Positions 44,735 through 54,992 of a stretch of 64,000 nucleotides of DNA are shown piece by piece. The notes under the pieces are model-generated. The model did no database searches. It was given only the letters and a program-made list of their open reading frames with translations, and was not told the origin of the DNA. Every line of letters begins with the position of its first letter. Within the stretch, counting starts at the first letter, position 1. A program made the position numbers and the translations under genes. Source of the DNA: Ditylenchus dipsaci (taxonomy: Eukaryota; Nematoda; Chromadorea; Rhabditida; Anguinidae); NCBI GenBank assembly GCA_004194705.1, contig SADC01000031.1, forward strand, positions 62,001 through 126,000. The letters are read 5' to 3'.

Positions 44735-46690
44735 AAAGGAAGTTCTGTAATTTTGTAGTTTGGTCGGACCCCTCAGAAAATTAGAAATTAAGTGTTTAGC
44801 CTCAAATGAAAGCCTACGATATGCTGAGTGCGATTACACCAAATTCGACCAATTTTCTCACTAATTCACCGAGCTGTGGCCTCCCGAAGTTTGGTACTCA
44901 GATAACCAGTACAACTATTTTAATCATTTATACTCAGTGAAAATATGATTATGTACACTCGTTCAAAACTCTATTGGACGCAGAAGAAGCTGCTCTTTCT
45001 AACGAGTAACAAAAAATCCAGTCTGTAATGAACTTTGGCGTGAAAAGTGTTTTTTTTCAAAAAATCAGCATTTTTCGAACACCGATTTTCGGCAAAAAAA
45101 CCGCTATAAAAAACGAAAATCGGTGTGTACAGTAAGCGTACGCCAGTGGCGCGTACGGCTTTTTACAGGCCTGGGAAAAGTGCGATCCACGATATCCTCC
45201 TTGCAAGTCGGCGCTCTAACCATTTGAGCTATCGGGTCGCCCAGGCCTGTTTCTTATTTCTCTGCTATCTGCCTCCCTTACACTATCCCCCTTCCACAAG
45301 ACCGTCCTCGGTCTTTTCCATTACTGTCTACTACCGGCCAACTGTGCTCTCTGCACTTCCTTTGTGGCCGGCCTTCTCAATCAGCAAGCATTCCACTGGG
45401 GGGAACATGTCCTCTGCCAGTAATCAGCGAAAGGAGGGGCAATGGCAGGTCAGACAGCTAATCCAAACACCAAAGGAGGTGGACTGGCCAGCCGTAGAAG
45501 ACTGCCAACCACTCGCTGCTACCAGTAGCGTACGCCAGTGGCCGCGTACGGTTTTGTACAGGCCTGGAAAAAGTGCGATCCCACGATATCCTCCTTGCAA
45601 GTCGGCGCTCTAACCAGTTGAGCTATCGGTCGCCCCAGGCCTGTTTCTTATTTCTCTGCTATCTGCCTCCCTTACAGTACCCTCTTAAATTTTAGTGCAT
45701 TCGAAAAAACATTTCATAAGACACCTTTCTGGTGAGAAAACCCGGAAAAAATTGGGGGAGGTGAGACGAAAAAGGCCTTTGTTGAAGTTAGCAAGTCATC
45801 ACTAAATCTTTTCAGTTTTTGACGTAAAAAAATTGTTACTAGGCAAAATTGAAATTCTGACACCAGATTCGTAATTAGCGTCTGATTTTCTGCTTCTAAA
45901 ACTACTCTTAGAGGTGCAATTTCAATGTCATATTTCAAATTCCTCTCAGGACAATAAACTTTTAAACAAGTCAATAATTGGTGAATAAAATATTTATTGT
46001 TCTGAGAAAAAATTTTAAAATATGACATTCAAAGTACACTTCTAAGAGTGGTTTTCAAAGCAAATCAGATACGCCGATCACGAATTCGGTGTCAGAATTC
46101 CAGGTTATCCTAGTAAAAAAAAAATTTTACGTCAGAAACTGAAAAGATTTAGTGATGACTTGCTAACTTCAACAAAGACTTTTTCGTCTCACCTCCCCAA
46201 TTTTTCGGGTTTTTCTCGCCTGAAAGGTGTCTTATGAAATGTTTTTTTCGAATGCACTAACATTTAGGAGGGTACACGCCGATTTCCGATTTTTATAGCA
46301 GTTTTTTCGCCGAAAATCGGTGTTCGAAAAATGCTAATTTTTTAAAAAACACACTTTGTACGCCAAAATTTTTTACAGACTGGATTTTTTGTACTCGTTA
46401 GAAAGAGCAGCTTCTTCTGCGTCCAATAGAGTTTTGAACGAGTGTACATCATCATATTTTCACTAAGTATAAAATGTTTTAGAAACGTACTGGTTTTTCT
46501 GAGTACCAAACTTCGGGAGGCCACAGCTCGGTGAATTAGTGAGAAAAAGTTGTCGAATTTGGTGTTATCGTACTCGGCACATCGTAGGCTTTCATTTTAG
46601 CCCAAACACTTAATTTCTAATTTTCTGAGGGGTCGAGGTGGCCTTGATGAAACTACAAAATTACAGAACTTACAAAATTACAGAACGGGG
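44735..46690. repeat. 2-kb fold-back element interrupted by a TRIM
   Basis: The left arm is 44735-45130 plus 45681-45935. The right arm is about 46030-46690. They pair over about 650 bp (for example ACGCAGAAGAAGCTGCTCTT / AAGAGCAGCTTCTTCTGCGT, CTTGCTAACTTCAACAAAG / CTTTGTTGAAGTTAGCAAG). The TRIM at 45131-45676 interrupts only the left arm, so it inserted after the palindrome formed. Confidence 0.85.
45131..45676 (-). mobile_element. TRIM with tRNA-like LTRs, copy 2
   Basis: Same build as copy 1: LTRs at 45524-45676 and 45131-45282, primer-binding-site complement at 45509-45524, purine tract complement at 45283-45297, and the 4-bp duplication GTAC at 45127-45130 and 45677-45680. The empty site survives in the other arm of the host palindrome (near 46274), confirming the borders. 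Confidence 0.85.
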
Positions 46691-47119
46691 GTGGGGACTT
46701 CTACGGCTACTTTTTCACATCGACTGCTAATTCACTTTACATACATTTTTTTCACATATTTCGTTTCCTATCTCAGATGTTTTTACATCGTTTTGTAGCG
46801 GAGTTATTTCTCTATCAATTGAGTGGTTAAAACCGTGATTGAAAATGATTTTAGAGAAAATCACAGCAAAGTCAGACTAAAAACCGTGGTCTTTTAGCCA
46901 GGTGTTTTTAGTGTAGTTTCACCTTATTTATGGTGTACTTTTCTCGAAATTATTTTTAATCAGGGTGTTTGACCACTCAATTGATAGAGAAATAACTCAG
47001 CTACGAAACGGTGTAAAAACATCTGAGATAGAAACACAAAATATATAAAAAAAAATGTATGTGAAGTGAAGTAGCAGTCGATGTCAAAAAGTAGCCGTAG
47101 AAGTCACCCCCCCCCCTCC
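46690..47119. repeat. Fold-back element with GGGGACTTCTACGGCTAC arms
   Basis: Arms GGACTTCTACGGCTACTTTTT / AAAAAGTAGCCGTAGAAGTC, AACACTGAGATG-like AGATGTTTTTACATCGTTT and CAATTGAGTGGT/ACCACTCAATTG. Confidence 0.75.
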
Positions 47120-47126
47120 CCTTTAA

Positions 47127-47490
47127 CACTTTAAAGGACCATTGCCATTGCCGACAACGAGAATTTCAAATGTTTGAATTCGCGCGGGACATTTATTTTG
47201 TTCCTAAAATATTCAGAATTTTTTTTACTGAAGTTATAATTAAATCAAAAATTGAGCTGGCACTGGGAATCGAACCCACTAGCAAAGTTGACCACACGTT
47301 ACTACTTAACCACTTCACTACTTAGTCACGTGTGGATTATAAAACTATTTTAAGTTCATTATTTCCATTTTTAAAAGCAATAACACATTTGAAAACATTG
47401 TGCCAAAAATTATCGGAGTAAAAAAAATTGTCCCGCGCGTATTCAAACATTCGAAATTCTCGTTGTCGGCAACGGCAATGGTCCTTTAAA
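47127..47490. repeat. Fold-back element of the AAAGGACCATTGCC family, with tRNA-like centre
   Basis: Arms TTTAAAGGACCATTGCC and GGCAATGGTCCTTTAAA, continuing GCCGACAACGAGAATTTC/GAAATTCTCGTTGTCGGC. The middle contains the tRNA-like segment at 47252-47336. Confidence 0.8.
47252..47336 (-). other. tRNA-like segment, probably a pseudogene
   Basis: On the minus strand a perfect B box, GGGTTCGATTCCC, ends a segment with an A-box-like TAGTGAAGTGGTTAAG upstream and a T-arm stem (TGGG...CCCA). The acceptor ends do not pair well and the anticodon arm is unclear. Confidence 0.45.
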
Positions 47491-47499
47491 AAAACTGGG

Positions 47500-48628
47500 A
47501 TTTGAAATTGAGATTTTAAGTTTTGTTTTTTCAATTACCTATAACTTTTTTTATCGATAAAATATTTTCATACCATTTGATAGAAAATTTGCAGGATTAC
47601 AAAATGACATGAATTTTAAAAAGTGTAAAAACGGACTAGCGCCCTCTTGAAGTGTAGAGCTTTTTTCGTGACACCTTGTATATCAATGGCCGACCCATTT
47701 AAAATATCTAATTTTTTTTGTGTAAAACGAATACAATTGCTTTTGCGTTTTTGTAAAACTACTGAAACTTTATTAAACATGAGTTTTTCAGTAGTTTGAT
47801 AGCGTCACCTTAAATAACGATTTCCAAAAATAGTATTAGTAATTATGAACAAAACAAATGTGAAGAATTTTAATGAAATTCTCGACAACAGTGCAAGAAG
47901 TACCTCGTGTCGGCATAGTCTAGATATCTACGCTAATTTGCAAGTTAAACCAAAATAACTGCACTACAACAACAACGATCGAATAATTAAGGTGTTGGGA
48001 ATGTGCGCTGGAATGTTTTTGTAGTTACCATCAATACTGCTACTTTAGCCATCCATCAAATGTATATAAACTAATAGATTGTAACTTTTTCAACATATTT
48101 TACTCCGATAACATTTTTTTAATACACACTAGAGGAATAAAAAATTGGCATTGACTAAACCTAAGACTAATTATTTACATTATTTAATATATATATCACA
48201 TTGTCAACCATGGCACTGACTGGTGCTTTAAGCTTGTCGAGAATATCCATCTATTTTGGTAGGTTGTTTTAGCCTCATACCACAATAGAGATCTTCTTGC
48301 TGACAGATTTTAACTTTGGGGGCACTGTTTGTAAAGGTAATTAACAAACCTAGTTTACAGAATAGTTTTCGAAAATCGGAGTGTTGAGATATGCCTTGCG
48401 ACAAAAATTCAAATAAAGAAATGACTGAAATCCGAAAAAATGTAAAAAATTTGATTTCAGTCAGTTTTTACAAAAAAAATATTTTTTTCCAAAAGGCCAT
48501 GTCTCAGCAGCCAAAATTAAGCGCTGGCCGTTTGTAAGAAAATTGGGATATACCCCTCCCAAAAAAGCTAGTGGAATATAATAAAATTATGTTTAAATTT
48601 TTTAGTATGTGTCATAATTATTATGCAG
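47500..48628. other. Intergenic region or introns of the next gene
   Basis: One possible first exon: ATG at 48210 (MALTGALSLSRISIYF) followed by a gtaggt donor. I could not join it in phase to the exons below. Confidence 0.3.
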
Positions 48629-48917
48629 TCGTGCAGCTGCAAGATAACTGGAATGGATCATCCAGCACAACCTTTTTTACCATCAGTGAGTGAATTTCAC
48701 CCAATCAATTGCTCTTACCAAATTTACCTTACAGAACCCAGAGCTCAGGCATGATCAGCTGGTCAGGCGAACAATTGAGCTGAACGATGTGTTCGAGTCA
48801 GCCAGAAGTCATGGCAAACAAAGGAGAGAAGCTAAATCACCAGATTCATCAGGCACTATAGATCCAGATGACGGCGTCATTTCGCACATGAGATATGGTC
48901 GCAGAAAAAGAAAGTGA
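48629..48917 (+). CDS. 3' end of an unrecognised gene with a basic C-terminus
   Basis: The last exon (48735-48917) follows CTTACAG and encodes a charged helix (NPELRHDQLVRRTIELNDVFES), an Asp/Ser-rich linker and HMRYGRRKRK before the stop, a nuclear-signal-like end. The preceding exon may be 48629-48685 (after TTATGCAG, before gtgagt), which joins in phase 0 as SCSCKITGMDHPAQPFLPS. Its other frame also looks protein-like, so that exon is uncertain. A polyadenylation-like AATAAA is at about 49016. Function unknown. Confidence 0.5.
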
Positions 48918-49104
48918 TATTGAACAGCAAAATTTATGGTTCATACTCGTCAACACATATTTGGATATTTAGTTTAGCTCTTATTTTTATAGATAGTGTG
49001 TAGATTTTTACCAGTAATAAAATGTACAGGTGCTAATAGCAAGATGAATTTTTTTAAAAGCTTATACGAAAAGTGCACGACTTGATCGTAGCTTAGTGAA
49101 GAAC

Positions 49105-49180
49105 CTTATACAGTCAAGTGCCGATATAACAGCACGCCGATATAGCGGCACCCGCGTTATCACGGCACCTCAGGACAAAT
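49105..49180. mobile_element. Half-end of a pogo-like element
   Basis: TACAGTCAAGTGCCGATATAACAGC followed by repeats CCGATATAGCGGCACC. Confidence 0.5.
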
Positions 49181-49350
49181 TTGATTGGTCGACAGAGAAA
49201 CAAGACAAAGCTAACCGCCGATATGATGCGAGAGAAAAAGATTACTGCATACCTTAAAATTTTGTATTGTAAATTTCTTTAACAGTTATGCTTTTACTGA
49301 CCTATCTAATATCAATTCTATAAAATCAGCGAAATTTTGTTCTTATCACT

Positions 49351-49656
49351 TTATTGTTGGTCAGCAGTTTCATCGGCTACCTCATCAACTGCACCACTTA
49401 CTTCTTGGCCGACCTGAGGCAAACTGCTAGAGCCATCTTGACTACCTCCTCCAGGCATAAGACCATGAAGTTTTCCCATCAAACCACCGAAGAACCCTTT
49501 GCCACTCGAATCAGCGTCACTTTCTCCAGAAGATTTGCCTGCCACGTCTCCCAATTCAGTTGATCCTTGAGGTGGTGGACCAGCAGGTTGACCAGTCAGT
49601 CCGGCAACAAAAAAGGCTAATAAAGCGACTTGGATAAGGACCAGCTTGGACATCAT
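49351..49656 (-). CDS. Secreted Gly/Ser-rich protein, copy 1
   Basis: Single exon, 101 residues, ATG ATG at 49651-49656. The signal peptide MMSKLVLIQVALLAFFVAG is cleaved near GLTG/QPAG. The mature chain is small, acidic, rich in Gly, Ser, Asp and Gln (QPAGPPPQGS, FFGGLMGKLHGLMPGGG, ending ADETADQQ). No Cys, no known domain. A TATAAAA box on the minus strand (49723-49729) lies about 67 bp upstream and AATAAAG overlaps the stop. The N-terminus SKLVL...QP resembles the protein at 20789. The copy at 50100 differs at LMG/LTG and LPQ/LSQ. Likely an abundant secreted or surface product. Confidence 0.88.
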   Translation of the reverse strand: MMSKLVLIQVALLAFFVAGLTGQPAGPPPQGSTELGDVAGKSSGESDADSSGKGFFGGLMGKLHGLMPGGGSQDGSSSLPQVGQEVSGAVDEVADETADQQ

Positions 49657-49722
49657 GCTTGGAAAATAGATAAAAAAATGGAAGTTAGTTGAACAGATAA
49701 TATTATGGTTTGGAAGTCGGGG

Positions 49723-49729
49723 TTTTATA
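49723..49729 (-). promoter_or_regulatory. TATA box of the left palindrome gene
   Basis: TATAAAA on the minus strand, mirrored exactly by the site at 50028-50034. It sits at the inner limit of the conserved arm. Confidence 0.6.
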
Positions 49730-50027
49730 TAAAGCTTTGTTAAAATCTGAATATTTGTTCAGCCAGAACTCATTATTCTCAAGTTAGTTTCCTGAAGTAA
49801 TTATTATTACTCTTAGACGTTATTTTTCACACAATCGAAAATTTGAAAAATTATAAAGCTACTGCAGCTGTGCAAGCAAGCAGTTAGGTGTTTCGACTCT
49901 ATATTGAGAAAAAAACAAGGATTTTATTTCGAAATTTATATGAATAATAATATCAAGAAAAAAAACGAAAATTACCACTTCCTTAAAAAATTGGTTGAAA
50001 ATAAAACTAAACAAATATCAGGATTGG

Positions 50028-50034
50028 TATAAAA
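50028..50034 (+). promoter_or_regulatory. TATA box of the right palindrome gene
   Basis: TATAAAA about 66 bp before the ATG at 50100, with the conserved stretch CCCGACTTCCAAACC between. Confidence 0.6.
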
Positions 50035-50099
50035 CCCCGACTTCCAAACCATAATATTATCTGTTCAACTAACTTCCATTTTTTATCTATTTTCCAAGC

Positions 50100-50405
50100 A
50101 TGATGTCCAAGCTGGTCCTTATCCAAGTCGCTTTATTAGCCTTTTTTGTTGCCGGACTGACTGGTCAACCTGCTGGTCCACCACCTCAAGGATCAACTGA
50201 ATTGGGAGACGTGGCAGGCAAATCTTCTGGAGAAAGTGACGCTGATTCGAGTGGCAAAGGGTTCTTCGGTGGTTTGACGGGAAAACTTCATGGTCTTATG
50301 CCTGGAGGAGGTAGTCAAGATGGCTCTAGCAGTTTGTCTCAGGTCGGCCAAGAAGTAAGTGGTGCAGTTGATGAGGTAGCCGATGAAACTGCTGACCAAC
50401 AATAA
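50100..50405 (+). CDS. Secreted Gly/Ser-rich protein, copy 2
   Basis: Inverted twin of the gene at 49351-49656: single exon, 101 residues, same signal peptide and low-complexity chain, with FFGGLTGKL and SSLSQ in place of FFGGLMGKL and SSLPQ. Frame fully open, stop TAA overlapping AATAAAG. The two genes are divergently transcribed from a shared 370-bp upstream region, so they are likely co-regulated. Confidence 0.88.
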   Translation: MMSKLVLIQVALLAFFVAGLTGQPAGPPPQGSTELGDVAGKSSGESDADSSGKGFFGGLTGKLHGLMPGGGSQDGSSSLSQVGQEVSGAVDEVADETADQQ

Positions 50406-50671
50406 AGTGATAAGAACAAAATTTCGCTGATTTTATAGAATTGATATTAGATATGTCAGTAAAAGCATAACTGTTAGAGAAATTTACAATACGAAATCTC
50501 AAATTGCAGTTCAATCTCTTTGTAATGACTATGAAGGTAGCGCTCAGAACAGGATCGTTATAGAGAGCGTCATTATGAGAAAAGTTGCTTTTAATTAAGA
50601 CCTTTTAATGAAAAACTTTTAATCCTTTTTTGAAGATCTATTGATTTTCAGCTCTATCCAACAAAGATGAG

Positions 50672-50832
50672 GGTTTTTGCCTTGGCACCCCCCCCCCCTG
50701 CCTCATGTTTTTTAGGCCAGTGTATGTTAGTACAGACTCAAAGACTACAGACTCTTAGAGTCATATTTAAGTCCGTCTTAACATATACTGGCCTACCGTT
50801 GCTCAAAAACAACAAGGGGAGCAAAGCAAAAA
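50672..50832. mobile_element. TTGCCTTGGTC-family MITE
   Basis: TTTTTGCCTTGGCACCCCCCCCC and CAACAAGGGGAGCAAAGCAAAAA ends, with inner GGCCAGTGTATGTTAGTACAG pairing with AACATATACTGGCC. Confidence 0.75.
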
Positions 50833-50929
50833 AACAGTTTTTTCTTTTTTTTTGTTTCAGTATCTTTCAGAATCAAATCGCGATTTTACTTCTCATCTTT
50901 GTAAATGTCGGAAAATTACCTTAAAGGGA

Positions 50930-51525
50930 GGGTGCATGTTGCGTGCGATTTTTGACTGCTGTTGTTTTCTTAACCACATCTTTTATTAACAATGGCTTAT
51001 CTGTTGATACATCCATTGCCGACTTTTCACGAAGAATCAGAAAATATTATCAGAATAAAAATATCTTTCGAAAAAATCTCACTAAAAACATAAAAGTTGA
51101 CTAAACAATTCATGTCGCATTTCCTTCAGGTACCTCTTTAAGATTCTTGTGTTATTTCTTCTCGTTTTGGTATACCTTTCTAATTGTTAAGAACATACCA
51201 CTCAGAATGTAACTCATTGTCTTTGCTATCATCTTAGCGGTAAGTTGCTCACTCACTGTCTAGAAAAGCAGGCGAAAAACCCAATGACAAGAATACGATT
51301 TCGAATAGGAAAAGAGTAAGTGAGGGAAATACGGCATGAATGGTTTGGTCAACTTTTATGTTTTTTATGAAATTTTTTGCAAGATATTTTTATTCTTATA
51401 ACATTTTCTGATTCTGCGTAAAAAGTCGGCCGAGTGATGTACTAACAGATTATAAAAAATATGTGGTTGAGAAAACAAAACAACAACAGTCAAAAATCCC
51501 ACGCAACATGCACCCTCCCTTTAAG
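50930..51525. repeat. Fold-back element
   Basis: AAGGGAGGGTGCATGTTGCG at left and CGCAACATGCACCCTCCCTT at right are exact complements. Inside, GACTGCTGTTGTTTTCT/ACAAAACAACAACAGTC and CATTCATGCCGTATTTCC-type arms also pair. Confidence 0.85.
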
Positions 51526-51672
51526 TTTTGAATTTGCTTTTGTTTTAGATGTAACACATTCTTTTTTGAAAACATTGTATCAAGAGTCTTCTTTAGTTTT
51601 CAATTTTTTTTTGATACGAAATATAGTTATGTTCTATGGTACAATTAGACGCATTATTACTTATCACATTCC

Positions 51673-54102
51673 CTACTCATTCTTTTGTTTTTCCGGATGG
51701 AATCGAATGTCAAACAAAACCGGTGAATTGACCACCTCCAAGTCATGATTGCATATAGAAGCATTGATAAACACAGTTTCTTCATTCGTCGTTAGACCAT
51801 TTTGCTCATGTACATGGCCGAACACGTGGAATTTTGGCTTGATGCGACGTTCCACACATAAAAAATATAAAATAATACAGAAAATCAAAATCAAAATGAA
51901 TATTACAATTGAGTAGTTCAGTGCATCCCCATCTCTCAGTATGCCATTGGTCAGAGTGTCCTAGCGGAGGAGTATGTGTCATGAGAACATCTATAGGTGT
52001 TTCACTCGAAGCTGTTGGTATATTGAGCCATTCCTCCAAAATATCTTGTCCTCTTGCTCTGTAAAAAGAGAAACCCGGCAGAGGGTGCCAAGAGCTACCG
52101 TAGATTCTGATACCACATATCTGAAAAATATGTTTTTGTTTAAAGGGGCATGCCCGTGTGCTAACACCAAAAACTACTTTTTCTAGTCTCGAAATCAATT
52201 TATATGCGTTCTCATCCTTTTTTACAATCAAAGTTATCTAGCTAATTTGAAAAGGTATTAGGATTGAGTATGGGAAAAAACTGGCTCAGGATGAACACCC
52301 GTTGCTCATTTTAATTCTGTTTTGCCCCGTCGTTAACTATAAGTTACTAACTGAAAAAATTTTCGTACAGTCGACTCTCGATTTAAGGACACCCCCAAAA
52401 GTTCGTTCCCCAGCTGGGTCCGACACTTTTTTAGCTCGATTTTCGAAGCTTTTTTAAAATTCTGTTTTGACAATCTGGTCGTAAATATCGCAAGGATGCC
52501 GATTTTGCCGATCGTTTTTTAAAAATCCAAAAAAATTTCTTCTAAAAAAACTAACCCTCGATTTAAGGACAGGCTTTTTCTAAAAATCCTGTCCTTAAAT
52601 CGAGGTTTTGCTTATTTAAAGAAAACGTTTTGGATTTTAAAAAACGATCGGCAAAATCGGCATCCTTGCAATATTTACGACCAGACTGTCAGAACAGAAT
52701 TTTAAAAAAGCTTCGAAAATTGGGCTAAAAAAGTGTCGGACCCAGCTGGGAACTTGGGGGTGTCCTTAAATCGAGAGTCGACTGTATACTATACAAGAAA
52801 TTACACAGATATCAAATGATCAATCCAATCAATTTGAAATTTTGATCCGAAAATCAATCCAGTATCGGTCCAAAAATTAATCCGAATTCAGTCCGATTTT
52901 CATAATAAAAAATATCGTCAAAATGATCGATCCGATTTTGGACCGATTGTTTTATGCAACCGGGCACTGGTGTTTCTTTTCTAAGAGGAGGTGGGTGCTA
53001 ATTAGAAGATATATGGCAAGAAACAAACCTCCACAAAATTGTCTTGCAAATAAGTGCAGTTAGTCAACATTTTGTAGCCTTTTAGAGTGCCTCTTCCAGC
53101 ATATCTCTCATCAATGAAAATTTTTCTGTGATCTCCATCTTCAAAGCCTAGTTCATGGTTGCCGGCAATAACAATTTTGTGTTTGTGGGGTAATTTGCCT
53201 AAACAAAATCATTTATTTGTTTATTTTGTACATTTTTATCGAAGCTATTTACCGATTTGGTCATTAAACCTGAGTATTTCATCAAAATCGCCATAATTTG
53301 TAAAGTCACCGCAGTGTATAAGGGCATCCCCGAAAGGAATTTTGTCCAAAAGTTTGTCTAAACTGTCATGCGTATCAGATATGCAGACAAATCTCATTGA
53401 ATCTTGCTTGATGGGCGCATCCTGACTAAACTTTTAATACGATTTTAAAATCGTTTTGCTAGTTTTTTAAAGCCTGAGTTATATTTTCCGTTAGCTAAAT
53501 TTTGGTCATGTTATAAAGAGTGCTTAACACTCTGGAAACGGCTGATTTTTAAGGCTCTTGTACCTACAACCTTCTAAGTCCTTTTTTGTTAGTGTTTTTT
53601 TCTGGATTTTATGACTCAGGTAGTGGGTCAGACAATAATGACAGCAGTGACTTTTTTAAATTTTTTATTCAAAAAAAAAAGACCATTTTTGCCATGGGGG
53701 CATTATGATTTTCGACAAGCTGATAGACCCATCGACCACATTTGATAAATTTTCATCCTCCAAGTTCATCCGAGTAAATTCTGGCTAATCTTTATTTACT
53801 TATTTGGTTCTCAGAGTGTCGTTGAATCAAGGTTGGACGGTGAAATTTTATTCATAGATCACACATAAAAAGTCGTTGGTGCGAGGCGGATCACAACCTT
53901 CGATTCTTGGCGCGCTTTTATCCTATGGCGTCTTTTGGGTGATCACGTTTTTTCCGTTACTCTGTCAATTTTTTTCTTAATTCAAATACCTTAAGAAGGG
54001 CCGCATCTTGCGACAAATTCTATCTTTAGAATAGATTTTTTCCCATAGATCGTGAGGATTATTAGTTTCAGGATCTGGCTCTACATTATTTGTCTCTGCC
54101 AT
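51673..54102 (-). CDS. MPPED1/2-type metallophosphoesterase
   Basis: Class III nucleotide phosphodiesterase-like protein. Exons: 54102-53990 (MAETNNVEPD), 53421-53253, 53198-53029, 52120-51907, 51857-51673. All five metal-site motifs are seen: DTH in CISDTHDS, GDFTN, GNHE in IAGNHELGFEDGDH, the motif-IV His in DVLMTHTPPLGHSDQW, and GHVHE in HVFGHVHEQNG. The last is G-H-x-H. As I recall, MPPED2 lost one of these His and is a weak enzyme, so this protein should have the full site. Exons 1 and 2 join in frame only with one more base near the end of exon 1. The last intron (49 bp) starts gtaata and ends in AT, with the coding frame and codon count exact (LLN-C-VERRIKPKF). Confidence 0.88.
52368..52784. 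mobile_element. Pogo/Tigger-like MITE in the metallophosphoesterase intron
   Basis: CAGTCGACTCTCGATTTAAG at left, CTTAAATCGAGAGTCGACTG at right, TA on both sides. Arms of about 200 bp pair almost fully (CCCAGCTGGGTCCGACAC / GTGTCGGACCCAGCTGGG), with a CGATTTAAGGACAGG repeat at the centre. Confidence 0.9.
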
Positions 54103-54317
54103 TTGAAATATTCACAGACCTAAACAAATGTTTTTTATAAAAAAAATTGTGAAGCCAAAAAAAAAGTTTTACCCGAATTTTTAAAATTTAAGCCTCTTTG
54201 CAAAAAAGTATAATTAAAAATTTTTCAAACTTTCAAATTTACCATACCTCAAACACAATTATTGAGCATTAAAATACGAGTAAAATGACTAAACAACTTT
54301 TTATATATAAGACAGAA

Positions 54318-54992
54318 GTATAGAATCCCCCACGGGAGTGATCAGATCGAGGAGATAACCTCATATTCGTGTTTCTCGACCCCGATTTCATGTAAAAACC
54401 ATTCTGAGAAAAAAAATTTTTCGATCCACAGGACCCAACCCCGCACCACCCTCCCCCCGGGTGGTATCATGGTTTTAAACTGGGCCGTGGCAAAAATAGA
54501 CTCTATATGCATTTTTGATCAAGAGTACTTCTCGGAAACATTTTTAAGGTAAGTTTGTGCGCGCATCTCTAACTCTCAAGCCCCCTGCGACCCCTTCGGG
54601 GGCTTGGGGTTTGGAGTTGAGATGCGCACACCCACATAACTTAGACACAAATCACTCGAAAGTGACTCTGGATTCATAAAAAAGTATGCATACCAGAGCT
54701 TATTTATGCGGTAGGCCCCAGTATTCAAAACTAAGTTCAACATCTTCTTGTTATTGGGCCCTGTGTGATTAGTCGCCCCCTTTTTATTCCCTTCCCCTCC
54801 CTATATAGCCCTTAATCCCTTTAAAATTTTTCAAATTTTGACTAAAAAACTATGGTACCCCCCCTGTGGATCGAATTTTTTTTTTCAAAATTAAAAAAAC
54901 AGCCGCTTTCTCATGAAATCGGGGTCGAGAAACACGAATATGATGTTATCTTCTCGATCTGATCTTTCCTCGTGGGGGGGGGGATTCTATAC
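54318..54992. mobile_element. Fold-back element with hairpin core, same family as 18971
   Basis: GTATAGAATCCCCCACGGGA at left, GGGGGATTCTATAC at right, then AACACGAATATGA-type pairing and poly-C blocks, as in 18971-19838. The core is at 54475-54745. Confidence 0.82.
54475..54745 (-). repeat. Hairpin-core repeat, copy 6
   Basis: CATTTTTAAGGTAAGTTTGTG, GC-rich stem (TCTAACTCTCAAGCCCCCTG...GGGGCTTGGGGTTTGGAGTT), CATAACTTAGACACAAATC, ACTCTGGATTCAT...ATGCATACCAGAG, TTATGCGGTAGGCCCC. Confidence 0.82.

Larger units (their letters stand above)
49258..50498. repeat. Head-to-head gene palindrome
   Basis: Arms 49258-49729 and 50028-50498 are nearly identical inverted copies of about 470 bp, covering promoter, whole gene and 3' region. 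The 298-bp spacer is unique. Mismatches in the coding part are few (two residue changes seen). Confidence 0.92.

Noticed and set aside
48210..48257. First exon MALTGALSLSRISIYF
   Set aside because: Good ATG and donor, but it does not join in phase with the terminal exons at 48629-48917; mentioned only as a possibility.
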